64,000 nt of DNA from Thermoanaerobaculia bacterium (GTDB taxonomy: Bacteria; Acidobacteriota; Thermoanaerobaculia; UBA5066), in assembly GCA_022071945.1 (NCBI GenBank), contig JAJVIN010000023.1, forward strand, positions 1 through 64,000, read 5' to 3'. Shown here one piece after another: positions 1 through 8,538 of this stretch. The notes under the pieces were generated by a model that was given only the letters and a program-made list of their open reading frames with translations, did no database searches and was not told the DNA's origin. Numbering within the stretch: the stretch's first letter is position 1; each line of letters starts with the position of its first letter. Both the position numbers and the translations under genes were made by a program.

Positions 1-1725
1 GCAGGCTCTCGCCCTTCCTTCTGCGGAGGGCGACCGTCCCGCTCTCTTCCGCCCTCAAATCTACCCGACCACGACTCAGCCCGAGACCGCTTCACCCCGC
101 GGTCACGAATCCAAGCGGGACCCTACAGCCAGGGCCTTCCAAGGGGTGCGTTCCGGCGCATCGGAAGTGTTGACCAACGCTGTACCGACGACGACATCGC
201 CACCCTTTACCAAGGTCGGCAGACCGAGACCTACGACGCCCAAGTTGTCGAAGACGCGACGATGGACGATTTCTCGGCGGACGCAATCAAGGACTATCGG
301 CTTGAGCTTTCTGAGGCGAACCCCGGGGCCGAGGCTTTGCGGTGGGGCGATGCGGAACTTCTCAGGGCCTTGAAGGCCGTTCGTCTCGTCAGAGGGGTTC
401 TGACACCCACCGTTGCCGGACTACTTCTCTTTGGATCCCCGCAGGCTCTGCGGCGCTGCTTCCCTATGATGCGCGTGGACTACGTTCGAGTACCCGGAAC
501 CGCTTGGGTCCCCGACCCGGACCGACGTTTCGAGACCATCGAAATGCGCGACCCTCTCTTGCGTCTTATCCGCCGGTCGGTGGCTGCGATTCTCGACGAC
601 CTACCGAAAGCGTTCTGGTTGAAGGACGGTGACCTCCAGCGGACGGAAATTCCGCAAGTTCCAAGAAAGGTCATCCGCGAGGCGGTCGTGAACGCTCTGA
701 TGCACAGGAGCTACCGCGTGCACGGCCCCGTCTTGATGATTCGGTACGCGAACCGCTTGGAGATCCAGAACCCGGGCTTCTCTCTCAAAGGTGTCGAGCA
801 TCTGGGTGAGCCAGGCTCAGAAACGCGGAACTCGGTCATAGCCGCTGTGCTGCACGAGACCCGGCTTGCTGAAACGAAGGGAACCGGGATTCGCGTCATG
901 CGCGACACCATGGAAGCAGCGGGACTCATGCCTCCGGTCTTCGAGTCCGATCGTTCCGCTGACGCCTTCACAGCCAGGTACTTCTTCCATCACTTCCTAG
1001 GCCCAGAAGACGTCGCCTGGCTTGGGCGGTTCAAGGACCTCCACCTCTCAAACGAGGATGCTCGGGCTCTCATCTTCGTCCGTGAGCAAGGAGCCATCAA
1101 TAACGCGACGTATCGCGACATGAACCGTGTCGATACCCTCGGTGCGAGCAAGGCCCTCCGCAAGCTCCGGGATGCCGGACTCTTGGAGCCCAAGGATCGT
1201 GGCGCCGCAACTTACTACGTTCCATCAAAGGTGTTTCTCGGGAGCGCCTCGGAAAGCAGAGCTTCCCTGGAAGTGGACTTGTCTGCCATGCCTGGGCAGA
1301 TACCTGCCATGGGAAGCGCCTTACCTGACATGCCTCAGGCGCGACCGACCGAGGAACCCGGCTTACCTGCCATGGAAGGGACCTTACCTGCCATGGGTGA
1401 AGCCCGAACCTGGGAATCGAGAAACCTCCCCGCCGAGGTGCAAGCGGAAGTAGCGAGGCTCGGACAGCGGTCGATGACGGACAAGCTCCAGAAAGCCATC
1501 CTGACGGTGTGTTCAGTCCGGCCGCACTCCGCGCAGGAGCTTGCAGCGCTGCTAGGCCGGAACCCGAGGTATCTCGTCGGAATGTACCTCCGCCGTCTGC
1601 TCATGGAGGGGCGGCTCGCCTTCACGATTCCAGAAAACCCCAAACACCCGGACCAGGCATACCGGACGGTGGGGATACCGGAGGAATCGGACTCGCGAGA
1701 CGGTCGCGGACGGAAGGATAGGTAG
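1..1725 (+). CDS. AlbA_2/HATPase_c_4 regulator-like protein, 5' end outside window
   Basis: The frame is open from the first base, so the start lies upstream. Residues become family-like from about base 121 (GLPRGAFRRIGSVDQRCT), the tail of a Schlafen-type AlbA_2 DNA-binding domain. A GHKL-like HATPase_c_4 module follows, with IREAVVNALMHRSY and GTGIRVMRDTMEAAG, as in proteins often annotated as RecG-like putative transcription regulators. The C-terminal half has two winged-helix-like segments joined by a linker (about bases 1285-1400) with five or six copies of a P-A/D-M motif. The first ~120 bases read poorly against the family, so an upstream frameshift is possible. Such proteins are common in defence islands, but their molecular role is not established. 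Confidence 0.8.
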   Translation, partial: AGSRPSFCGGRPSRSLPPSNLPDHDSARDRFTPRSRIQAGPYSQGLPRGAFRRIGSVDQRCTDDDIATLYQGRQTETYDAQVVEDATMDDFSADAIKDYRLELSEANPGAEALRWGDAELLRALKAVRLVRGVLTPTVAGLLLFGSPQALRRCFPMMRVDYVRVPGTAWVPDPDRRFETIEMRDPLLRLIRRSVAAILDDLPKAFWLKDGDLQRTEIPQVPRKVIREAVVNALMHRSYRVHGPVLMIRYANRLEIQNPGFSLKGVEHLGEPGSETRNSVIAAVLHETRLAETKGTGIRVMRDTMEAAGLMPPVFESDRSADAFTARYFFHHFLGPEDVAWLGRFKDLHLSNEDARALIFVREQGAINNATYRDMNRVDTLGASKALRKLRDAGLLEPKDRGAATYYVPSKVFLGSASESRASLEVDLSAMPGQIPAMGSALPDMPQARPTEEPGLPAMEGTLPAMGEARTWESRNLPAEVQAEVARLGQRSMTDKLQKAILTVCSVRPHSAQELAALLGRNPRYLVGMYLRRLLMEGRLAFTIPENPKHPDQAYRTVGIPEESDSRDGRGRKDR

Positions 1726-2329
1726 GCAGGGCAACCAGGTATCGGTTCAGATTGCCGCAGGCCCACGCCGCGTGGCGCTTGGCACGGTCGCCGCCAGCCG
1801 CCCCGGTCTGCAGAACCAGATCCGTCCGACGTCACCCCTGCCCCCGTACGTCCGTCGGAGCGTGTCCCCGTCGACCTCGACCACGTGGCCGTCGCCCCCA
1901 GCGACGCCGAGCCGGACGTCCTCGGAGCGAACGCGCTCCCCCGTCACCTTGTCGACGCGCTGCTGGCCCACCGCGGGGTATTCATCCGTCCCAGCGTGAA
2001 CGAACATCCGCCTGCGCAGCGGCCTCATCGCGTGGACCCGGCCGGCGAGGTGCAGGACCATCACGCTCGTTGGCGTGATGAAGAGCTGGAGCGTGAGGCG
2101 CGGCCTACTCGAGGTGCTAAGCCTCGAGCGCGCGGGGCAGTTGGCGTGTGCCGTTTGGCGTGTGCGATTACATTACAAGAAAGAACCGGATTCGTGAAGG
2201 TTCCGCAGCGTCCCGGAGCGACGTGGAAGCGCTTCGGACTCGTCATCCGGCCTGCGCCTGGAGCCACGCGAGAGATGCGCGAGCTACGGAGGTCGCAAGG
2301 TCCCTCGACTCCCTCCTGTACCGTGCAGG
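1726..2329. other. intergenic stretch, no confident gene
   Basis: GC-rich DNA without a recognisable gene. A 105-codon minus-strand frame (1747-2064) has some protein-like composition (VDKVTGERVRSEDVRLGVAG) but no family I recognise; it may be a remnant. A hairpin with 7-bp arms (CTCGAGG/CCTCGAG) sits at 2108-2128. TTGGCGTGTGC occurs twice near 2142-2166. Because the two flanking genes converge here, the hairpin could act in termination, but no T-tract follows it. Confidence 0.4.
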
Positions 2330-3565
2330 TTACGGCTGCGAGCGAAGCGCGAGGCCCAGGAGCGCCAATGCCTCTGAGATCTGGTCACCCGTCGTGAAGA
2401 GCCAGAGGTCCTCACCCACATCGCCGCCGGCGAGACGATCCCGCACCAACGCGAGCGCAGCCGCGAGATCCGTCGGCGTCGCCGTCCGCTCAGCAACTCC
2501 CCAGACGAGGAGCGGCTCGGGGTTCTTCGTGCGCAGGGCGGCGCGGTAGACGCCGAGCTGCCACACCGTGTCTGCGAGGTCCTGCGTCTCGCCGCTCTTG
2601 GCCTCGAGGAGGATGCCGGCGAGCCCGCGGCGTGGCGCCTCGAACTGGAAGAGGAGGTCGATGCGTCTCGGCAACCCGTCGATCACGCGGTGTCGCACGA
2701 GCGCGTCACCGGGTTCCCCGAGACGCCCCGCCGCCTCTCGCACGGCCTCACTGACATCGTGCTGGTAGTACCCACGCACCCCGGAGACTCCGATTCGGTT
2801 CCCACCTTCGCCGGGCCCGCTGCCGAGCCAGCGGACGCCCCGCTCCGCGCCCCCGAGGGCCTGCATCACCCGCTTAGCGCACAGGAGCTCGAAGAGCGCG
2901 TCCCGGTTCGGCGGGAGCGGCAGCGCGTTCAGCTCCTGCATCTCGAAGGTGCAGCGGAGGCTCTCCGCGACGACGTGTCGAAGCAGCGGCCAGCGCGAGC
3001 GTCGGGCGGTGTGCGCCCAGCGCTGGAGGCGGCGCACGTCTGGGGACTCCACGTCGGACGCATCGCCGATCTCGCTCGGGAGCGTCCGCGGGTGCTCGGA
3101 CAGGCCGAAGGCCTCCACATAGCCGGCCCACCGCTGCGCCACCCACGCGCACCAGCCATCTAGCGCCGCAGCCTCCTGGGGCGTCAGCCCGGGCGTGGAG
3201 GCGCGCAGGACGTACTGGGGACGCAGCGCGCCGAGCTGGGCGTGGACGGTCGCCGGCCAGTCGACCTCACCCGCGGCAGACTCGGTCGTCGTCCACCGCG
3301 GCCCCCAGGCGCTCGTGAGTCGCCGGACCTCCGCGGCGACCTCCGTCCAGCTCGACGCCAGCGGTCGGTCGAGCCCCTGGTAGCGCTTCCCCTCGAAGAC
3401 CCACCAGTCGAGGACGCGCGGCACGGCCTCGAGGTCCGCTGCCGCGGGCGCGATCGCGCCGGCGCTCGCACCCCGCGAGACGCGCCCGAGCAGCCAGCGT
3501 CGGATCTCCTGCGCGTAGCTCGCCAGGTCGGGGAGCGTCGCTGCCGTGGGAGCCTCTGCGATCAC
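2330..3565 (-). CDS. McrC-like PD-(D/E)XK nuclease partner of the adjacent McrB-like ATPase
   Basis: Second gene of a two-gene minus-strand operon; its start overlaps the upstream ATPase stop by 4 bp (ATGA), implying translational coupling. Near residue 300 the chain has RRIDLLFQFE followed by ILLEAKSGE, which fits the D...(D/E)xK core of a PD-(D/E)XK nuclease. The N-terminal ~280 residues are rich in Trp and Arg and match no domain I recognise. In McrBC systems McrB translocates on DNA and McrC carries the nuclease, and this arrangement is equivalent. It is not a canonical McrC (411 residues against about 350, different N-terminus). Predicted function: modification-dependent or phage-DNA restriction. 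Confidence 0.7.
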   Translation of the reverse strand: MIAEAPTAATLPDLASYAQEIRRWLLGRVSRGASAGAIAPAAADLEAVPRVLDWWVFEGKRYQGLDRPLASSWTEVAAEVRRLTSAWGPRWTTTESAAGEVDWPATVHAQLGALRPQYVLRASTPGLTPQEAAALDGWCAWVAQRWAGYVEAFGLSEHPRTLPSEIGDASDVESPDVRRLQRWAHTARRSRWPLLRHVVAESLRCTFEMQELNALPLPPNRDALFELLCAKRVMQALGGAERGVRWLGSGPGEGGNRIGVSGVRGYYQHDVSEAVREAAGRLGEPGDALVRHRVIDGLPRRIDLLFQFEAPRRGLAGILLEAKSGETQDLADTVWQLGVYRAALRTKNPEPLLVWGVAERTATPTDLAAALALVRDRLAGGDVGEDLWLFTTGDQISEALALLGLALRSQP

Positions 3566-5847
3566 GACCCGCGGTCAGTCTGGAGGGCCTTGAGGATCGC
3601 GACGACCTTCCGATGCTTCCCGACGGCCGAGAGGCAGACCCGGAGGACGTCTCTGGCGATCACGGAGGTCTCGCGATCGCGGGTGGCGGTGGAGAAGACA
3701 AGCCCGCCGCGGCACCAGGAGCGCAGCGGGCTGAAGTACCCGACCCCGAGCGGGATCCTCCACCCCTCCTCGGCCTCCCGGCCGAACTCCGCCGCGCGCG
3801 CGGCGTCGAAGAGGTGCTCCAGCACGCTCGCGGAAGCCTCCTGCCGCTCCGCAGCTTCAGCGTTCTCTGGGCTGCCAGCCTCGCAGTCGCGAACGAAGTC
3901 CAGCGTCTCGCTGAGCTCCGCCCCCGGCAGCTCGAGCCGGATGAAGCGCCGCGCCAGCCCCTCACTGATCGAGAAGACGATGTCGTCCACCGTCGCGTCG
4001 TTCACCGTCGCGACGATGCGGAATCGCTCGTTGAGGAGGATCGAGCGCACTGCGGGGATGCCTGCCGGGGCCACCCGCTCAACGCTTCTGGTCAGGAGCG
4101 GGTAAAGCTCGCCGATGCAGCGGTCGAGGTCGGCCCGGTTCATCTCGTCGAGGACGAGGCAGCCGTCCAGGAGCCGCCACGCGCCGCCCTCCTCGAAGGC
4201 CGGGTCGATGAAGATCCCGCGGTGCGCGACGAAGCGGCTCGTGCCGTCGGGCACCATGCCGCCGATCGTGTGGAAGGGGGACCACGCCGAGTTCCCGACC
4301 GTGGTCGCGGGCGCCTCCGCCCACGGCAACGTGTCGGCGACCCGCTCGAGCCCGCTGTTCCACGCGTGCGCCACGAACTGGGCCACCGTCGTCTTGCCGG
4401 TGCCGGGCGCCCCAGCGAGGAGGACGTGGTGCCCCGCTCGGAGGTACCCGAGGGCGTCCTGCGCAACGGGCCGGAGCGCGGGAGCAAGCCGGAACGGCGG
4501 GCGCGCTGTGGCAGGGATCGCACTCGGCAGCGCAGGCGCCTCAGGCGGCGCCTCCGCCACGGACGTCGCTCCCAGACGGTCCTCGCGGGCCGGCTTCTCC
4601 GGCACCGTGCGCGACTCCTCGTAGATGACGGAGTCGATCACGAGATGGAGCATCGCCGTCGCAGCCTCGGCGACCGTGAGGCTCGCAACCCTCTCGCGCG
4701 CCCCGGCCTGGAGCTCGGGAGCGAGGAGGGCGTCGGCGAGGGGGGCGTTCCCCGCGAGCGCCGCAGGGTCCTTCTTCCCCTCGATGCCCTCCATGACGAA
4801 CCGCAGGGCGCCGGCGCTCTCCACGCCCTCGCGAAACCAGCGGGCCAGCTGGGGCACGCGTTCGCTGTTCCCCGCGAGGAAGCGTCGCGTCTCCTCCCCG
4901 ATGCGCTCGAGCCGGTCGACGATGCTGGTGTCGCCGGGCTGCGCGTACGCCGCGAACGCGTCCTCCACGACGCTGTTGTGAAACGGGATCCGGTGTAGGT
5001 TGAGGAGCCCGTAGAGCTCGACCACCATGGAGTAGCCGCTCGCGTCGCGCTTCTCGGAGGAGCCCTCGACGAGGAAGCCGGTGTCCCGCGGCTTCTCCCC
5101 AGCCGCCCACCGCTCTGCGAACCCGACGAGGTCGCGCGTGTTGTTGTTCGCGAGGATGGGGCCGAACGTCTGTGCGCCGCCGACTTTGTACGCGTTTGTC
5201 GAGGTGAAGAGGGCGTGGAAGCCGAGGAAGTACCGCTGCCGGTCGAGGAGCTGCTCGAGGTCGGGTAGCCCGAGGTAGGGCAGCCACGGGAGCCGGTTTG
5301 CGAAGCGCGGCTCGACGGACGTGACGTCCTCGAGTTCCTCGAGCTCCGTGAGGAAGGTCAAGAGGTCGTCCCGGAACGTCGGCGCCTTGAGAGTCCGCCA
5401 GTGCGCCCGAAGTCGCTCGTACTCCGGCAGGTCGGGGAGGCGGGTACCCTCGTCGCGCATCGCGCGAACGAATTCCCGCCACGGGTCGTCCCGGAGCTCC
5501 CCTTCACCGTGCTGCCGCTTCGGAGGGAACGCCCCCCGCACCCGGCTCTGGTCGAAGTGGGTGAAGGCCTTCCACGCGAGGGACCGGAGGCCGGCGGCCG
5601 GCAGGTACGACTTCCCGAGCTTCGCGGAGAAGTACGAGACGAGGATCCGCCGCTCCGGGCGGTACCAGTACCCGTCGAGGGGGTCGAAGACGAGCGGGCG
5701 CTTCCTGACGAGGGCCAGTCCGCCGTGGACCGATCTCCAGAGCCCGAGGTTCCCGGACGCGTGCTCGCGGATCTTCGGGTTACGCTCGAAGGCCCCGACG
5801 GCGTCCTCGAAGGTCGGGAGACTGGGCTTGCTCGTGGCGGTAGTCAT
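3562..5847 (-). CDS. McrB-like AAA+ ATPase with large unknown N-terminal domain
   Basis: 761 residues. The C-terminal third is an AAA+ module: Walker A LLAGAPGTGKTTVAQF near residue 480 and Walker B CLVLDEMNRADLDRCIGELY near 565. The DEMNRAD signature is typical of the McrB/dynein-like clade. The segment IVATVNDATVDDIVFSISEGLARRF holds the sensor/arginine-finger region. The first ~430 residues are unassigned and presumably recognise DNA or another trigger. It is the promoter-proximal gene of the pair, and GATAAT lies about 25 bases upstream of the start as a possible -10. Role by analogy: NTP-driven DNA translocation that loads the nuclease. Confidence 0.75.
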   Translation of the reverse strand: MTTATSKPSLPTFEDAVGAFERNPKIREHASGNLGLWRSVHGGLALVRKRPLVFDPLDGYWYRPERRILVSYFSAKLGKSYLPAAGLRSLAWKAFTHFDQSRVRGAFPPKRQHGEGELRDDPWREFVRAMRDEGTRLPDLPEYERLRAHWRTLKAPTFRDDLLTFLTELEELEDVTSVEPRFANRLPWLPYLGLPDLEQLLDRQRYFLGFHALFTSTNAYKVGGAQTFGPILANNNTRDLVGFAERWAAGEKPRDTGFLVEGSSEKRDASGYSMVVELYGLLNLHRIPFHNSVVEDAFAAYAQPGDTSIVDRLERIGEETRRFLAGNSERVPQLARWFREGVESAGALRFVMEGIEGKKDPAALAGNAPLADALLAPELQAGARERVASLTVAEAATAMLHLVIDSVIYEESRTVPEKPAREDRLGATSVAEAPPEAPALPSAIPATARPPFRLAPALRPVAQDALGYLRAGHHVLLAGAPGTGKTTVAQFVAHAWNSGLERVADTLPWAEAPATTVGNSAWSPFHTIGGMVPDGTSRFVAHRGIFIDPAFEEGGAWRLLDGCLVLDEMNRADLDRCIGELYPLLTRSVERVAPAGIPAVRSILLNERFRIVATVNDATVDDIVFSISEGLARRFIRLELPGAELSETLDFVRDCEAGSPENAEAAERQEASASVLEHLFDAARAAEFGREAEEGWRIPLGVGYFSPLRSWCRGGLVFSTATRDRETSVIARDVLRVCLSAVGKHRKVVAILKALQTDRGS

Positions 5848-6496
5848 TTAGTTCTCACTTGGTTAGGGGCATTATCGCTGGGGCGAGGCGGCAGTCGCCT
5901 CCGGGTTGGCGGTGTGTCCGCTCCTGCGCCCGAGATCGTCCTCCGAACGGCCGTGTACGCCGTGAGGGTGAGGTTATGCTCTCGCGAACTTAGCGGCGAT
6001 GGGTATTCTTCACGGTCTTCGACGGCCGTCTTCCGGGGCGCCCAAGTCCGGCGGGAGGGGCACTGAGCGCTGCTTGTCACGGAGTTTCCGCGGCGCGAAC
6101 TTCCTCCACTGGTCGAACTCGGGCGGCAGGATCGAGACGATGTCCTTCCCCGACATTCCGAAGAGGTCGTACGTCAGATCGAGCTGCGACAGCACTGCGA
6201 TGAACCGACGGAGAGAGCCGGGGGACACTGCTGCCACCCTTCGCCTTCTCACCATGGCGGACCAGATCTGTCTTCGGATCGCAATAAAGGAGGGATATCG
6301 CCTCGATCGCCCCCTGTTGAGGAGGAGCTCGCTGCTACCTGTGTCAGGCCTTCCCCAAGTGTCGCTGCGCCCCCTTCAAGGAGGACCCGGCTGCCAACCC
6401 CTGATCTCACAGGGGGATGGCTTGCGCGGGCGCATCGGCCGCTATGCGACTTCCAGCCCCGTTCGACCCCGTCCCACCCCGTCTCACCCGATCCAC
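5848..6496. other. intergenic stretch with a possible minus-strand gene remnant
   Basis: No confident gene. A minus-strand frame at 6010-6255 (81 residues) has protein-like composition (LDLTYDLFGMSGKDIVSILP) and may be the C-terminal remnant of a lost gene. A second fragment near 6321-6395 on the plus strand encodes a Cys-rich tail (CYLCQAFPKCRC) with no start codon. Both look like gene debris between the McrBC-like operon and the J-domain gene. Confidence 0.35.
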
Positions 6497-6918
6497 GTGA
6501 AGCGCCCTGACTACGAGGACGACCTGGAGGCCGGCATCGACTACTACACGCTCCTCGGGGGCGGGGAGATCGCTGCGGACACGGACATCGGCTCCGCCTT
6601 CAAGGCCCGCATCCGCGAGGTCCACCACGACGCGGGCGGCGACCACGACGCGGCAGCCCGCCTCGTGCGGGGGCCACGTGGACGACCGACTCGGTGGACC
6701 CTACGCCGTCGTACATCGACGACGTCGAGCGCCTGCGCGCTGAGACGGCTACGGCCGTGCCTCGCGGCTATGCCGAGACGGACGACTCCTTCCGCCGCGC
6801 CTACGCCGAGGCTGCGGAGGACGCCCGTCGTGCCCGCGCCCAGGTGGCGGAGGACTCGCGCCGTGCTCGCGCCGAGGTGACCGCCGCCCTCCGCCGGGGG
6901 CGCGACCGCGCGCGGTGA
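6497..6918 (+). pseudogene. J-domain (DnaJ-like) protein, apparently frameshifted
   Basis: A GTG start opens a frame with IDYYTLLGGG, then FKARIREVHHDAGGDHDAAA, resembling helix I to helix III of a J domain with HHD in place of HPD. After about base 6670 third-position GC drops in this frame and rises in the next one, which continues as a highly charged Ala/Arg-rich helix (RRARAQVAEDSRRARAEVTA) to a stop at 6918. The change of codon-position signal argues for a single-base frameshift. If genuine, the gene is broken; a sequencing error or programmed shift would give a J-domain protein with a long C-terminal helix. J-domain proteins stimulate Hsp70 ATPases; no partner is nearby. Confidence 0.5.
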
Positions 6919-7023
6919 GTGTCCGTCGGCGATCCAGCGCGTGGGAGATGGATCTCGGGGCGTCGCACCCCGTCAGACCTTAACTTCTCCCGTAATCTCC
7001 GCCGCGAGCGAGGGGGAGAAACA

Positions 7024-7059
7024 CGAAGGGCGCCGGTCACAAGTGACGGGCGCCCTTCG
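7024..7059 (-). terminator. hairpin downstream of the displaced tRNA 3' end
   Basis: A near-perfect inverted repeat with 17-bp arms and one mismatch (CGAAGGGCGCCGGTCAC, loop AA). It begins 9 bases beyond the CCA end of the tRNA fragment when read on the minus strand and is followed there by TGTTTCTCC. It most likely is the original terminator of the tRNA-Met gene, which places native host DNA on the left of the junction. Confidence 0.6.
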
Positions 7060-7068
7060 ATTGAGTCT

Positions 7069-7113
7069 TGGTTGCGGGGGCAGGATTTGAACCTACGACC
7101 TTTGGGTTATGAG
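7069..7113 (-). other. tRNA-Met(CAT) 3'-half: attachment site of an integrated element
   Basis: Read on the minus strand, the sequence gives an anticodon loop CTCATAA, the variable region and T-arm (GGTTCAAATCC) and an acceptor end CCCCCGCAACCA. The bases that should form the D-arm and 5' acceptor strand, to the right of 7113, do not fit a tRNA. It is therefore a displaced 3' fragment, not a working gene. Elements that integrate into the 3' half of a tRNA leave such a fragment with its broken end facing the element, so the element should lie to the right, where a tyrosine integrase starts 192 bp away. The complete tRNA-Met should mark its far end. Confidence 0.75.
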
Positions 7114-7304
7114 TTCGCTGTCACCCCTGAACAGCCGTTTTGACAGCCTTTGACGAAACTCACTGAATTTGGATTAAACAACGATTTTGCATGTTCTTAC
7201 GGCGGGATGACTGGGATGAGTTGTGATCGTCTTTGAATGGCTTTTATCGACCAGACCTTAACGAAGACCTTAATTATTGGTCCGTGCCGTAGTAGAATTT
7301 TGCG

Positions 7305-8459
7305 ATGCCGCGAGGACAGAAACCGGGGTGGCGCGACCGTCTCAGAGCGCCCGTCGAGAAGCCCGACAAACCTGTCAAGAAGGAGACCGGGATCTGGCTC
7401 TACCCGTCCGGAAAGTTTGGCGCCATGCTCTACCGAGGTTCCGAGAGCGTCTTCCTCGGCATGCGCGACACGCTCGAAGCGGCCCGCGAACTCCGGAGTG
7501 CCGCGAAGCTCGAACTCAAGGCCGGCCGAGCGCCAGCGTCTCGCATGGCCATTCGCATCACGCTCGACGCGTTCTTCATGGAGACCTTCGTTCCCGAGGC
7601 GCTCGCGGGTCTCAAGGAGTCGTCGCAGCGTGCCGCGAAGTCGCGATTCAACGCGCACCTCCGTGAGCCGCTCGGCGCGCTCGCGGTCGGCGACGTCACG
7701 TACGCGCGATGCGCGAAGCTGCGGGCAGCTCTGGTCGGCCGCGACGACATCTCTGGCCAGACGAAGCGCGAAGTGCTCCTCCTGCTCAGGCAGCTCCTCG
7801 ACGAAGCCGTACGCCGCGGACTCATTGTGACGAATCCAGCCACGCACCTGAAACTCCCCGAGAAGAACGCCCGGGCGATCACGATTCCAGACTTCGCGGT
7901 TGCCCAGCGTGTCGTCGCGGAAATTCGCGGCCCGGTGCCACGGATGCTCGCCGAGCTGCTCCTCCGCAGCGGGCTCCGCTTGAACGAGGCGACCGCGCTC
8001 CAGTGGGACGACATCGATCAGGAGGCAGGTCGGATCCACGTTCGCCGATCGCTCGACCCGGCCACGGGGAAGCTCACGACGCCGAAGACGGCGGAGTCGT
8101 TCCGCGTCGTCGACGTGCCCGAGAGTCTCGTCGCGCTCCTGAAGGTGTACCAGGAGAAGGTGCCCTCCGTGCTCTGGGTCTTCCCCTCGAAAGGGGACGG
8201 GCCGTTCAACGACCGGAACTTCAATCAGCGCCACTGGGCTCCCGCGCTGAAGCGCGCCGGGGCGCCGCACTTCACGCCCCACGGGCTCCGGCACATCTTC
8301 GCGAGCCACCTCCTCCAGCAGGGGGTCGAGATCCTCTACGTCGCGAACCAGCTTGGCCACACGTCCGCGTCCTTCACGCTGAGGCAGTACGGGCACCTCC
8401 TCAGGGAGACGAGTCCATCGCGGGCGAAGCTCGAGACGGCGTTCCCTCCTGAAGGGTAA
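7305..8459 (+). CDS. tyrosine recombinase/integrase of the tRNA-Met element
   Basis: 384 residues with all catalytic motifs of the phage-integrase family: Arg in SGLRLNEATAL near residue 223, HxxR in PHGLRHIFASHLL near 325, His in QLGHTSASFT and the nucleophile Tyr in RQYGHLL near 361. The N-terminal third holds a SAM-like core-binding region preceded by a short Lys/Arg-rich arm segment. It is the first gene inside the predicted left end and presumably catalyses integration at the adjacent tRNA-Met half-site. No excisionase is next to it; the closest candidate is the AlpA-like protein at 12233-12535. Confidence 0.9.
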   Translation: MPRGQKPGWRDRLRAPVEKPDKPVKKETGIWLYPSGKFGAMLYRGSESVFLGMRDTLEAARELRSAAKLELKAGRAPASRMAIRITLDAFFMETFVPEALAGLKESSQRAAKSRFNAHLREPLGALAVGDVTYARCAKLRAALVGRDDISGQTKREVLLLLRQLLDEAVRRGLIVTNPATHLKLPEKNARAITIPDFAVAQRVVAEIRGPVPRMLAELLLRSGLRLNEATALQWDDIDQEAGRIHVRRSLDPATGKLTTPKTAESFRVVDVPESLVALLKVYQEKVPSVLWVFPSKGDGPFNDRNFNQRHWAPALKRAGAPHFTPHGLRHIFASHLLQQGVEILYVANQLGHTSASFTLRQYGHLLRETSPSRAKLETAFPPEG

Positions 8460-8538
8460 GACCGGACCATTTGACAGGAGTTGGCGCCTTGTTCGAGCGA
8501 TACGCCATTCGAGGCGGCGTCTCGGCTAACATCACTCC

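Larger units (their letters stand above)
6919..7304. other. non-coding junction with terminator hairpin and att site
   Basis: No gene. The stretch holds the chromosomal side of an integration junction: a long hairpin, then a tRNA-Met 3' fragment, then about 190 bp of AT-richer DNA leading to the integrase start. AT content rises sharply after 7140, as is common around phage or element attachment sites. Confidence 0.6.

Noticed and set aside
1285-1400. Clustered CCTGCCATG words as CRISPR-like repeats
   Set aside because: They encode an iterated P-A-M linker in frame; repeat length and spacing are irregular.
3242-4998. Long plus-strand open frames (287 and 461 codons) over the McrBC-like genes
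   Set aside because: Antisense shadows of high-GC codons; Arg/Pro-rich composition, no motifs, while the minus-strand genes have Walker and nuclease motifs and a coupled overlap.
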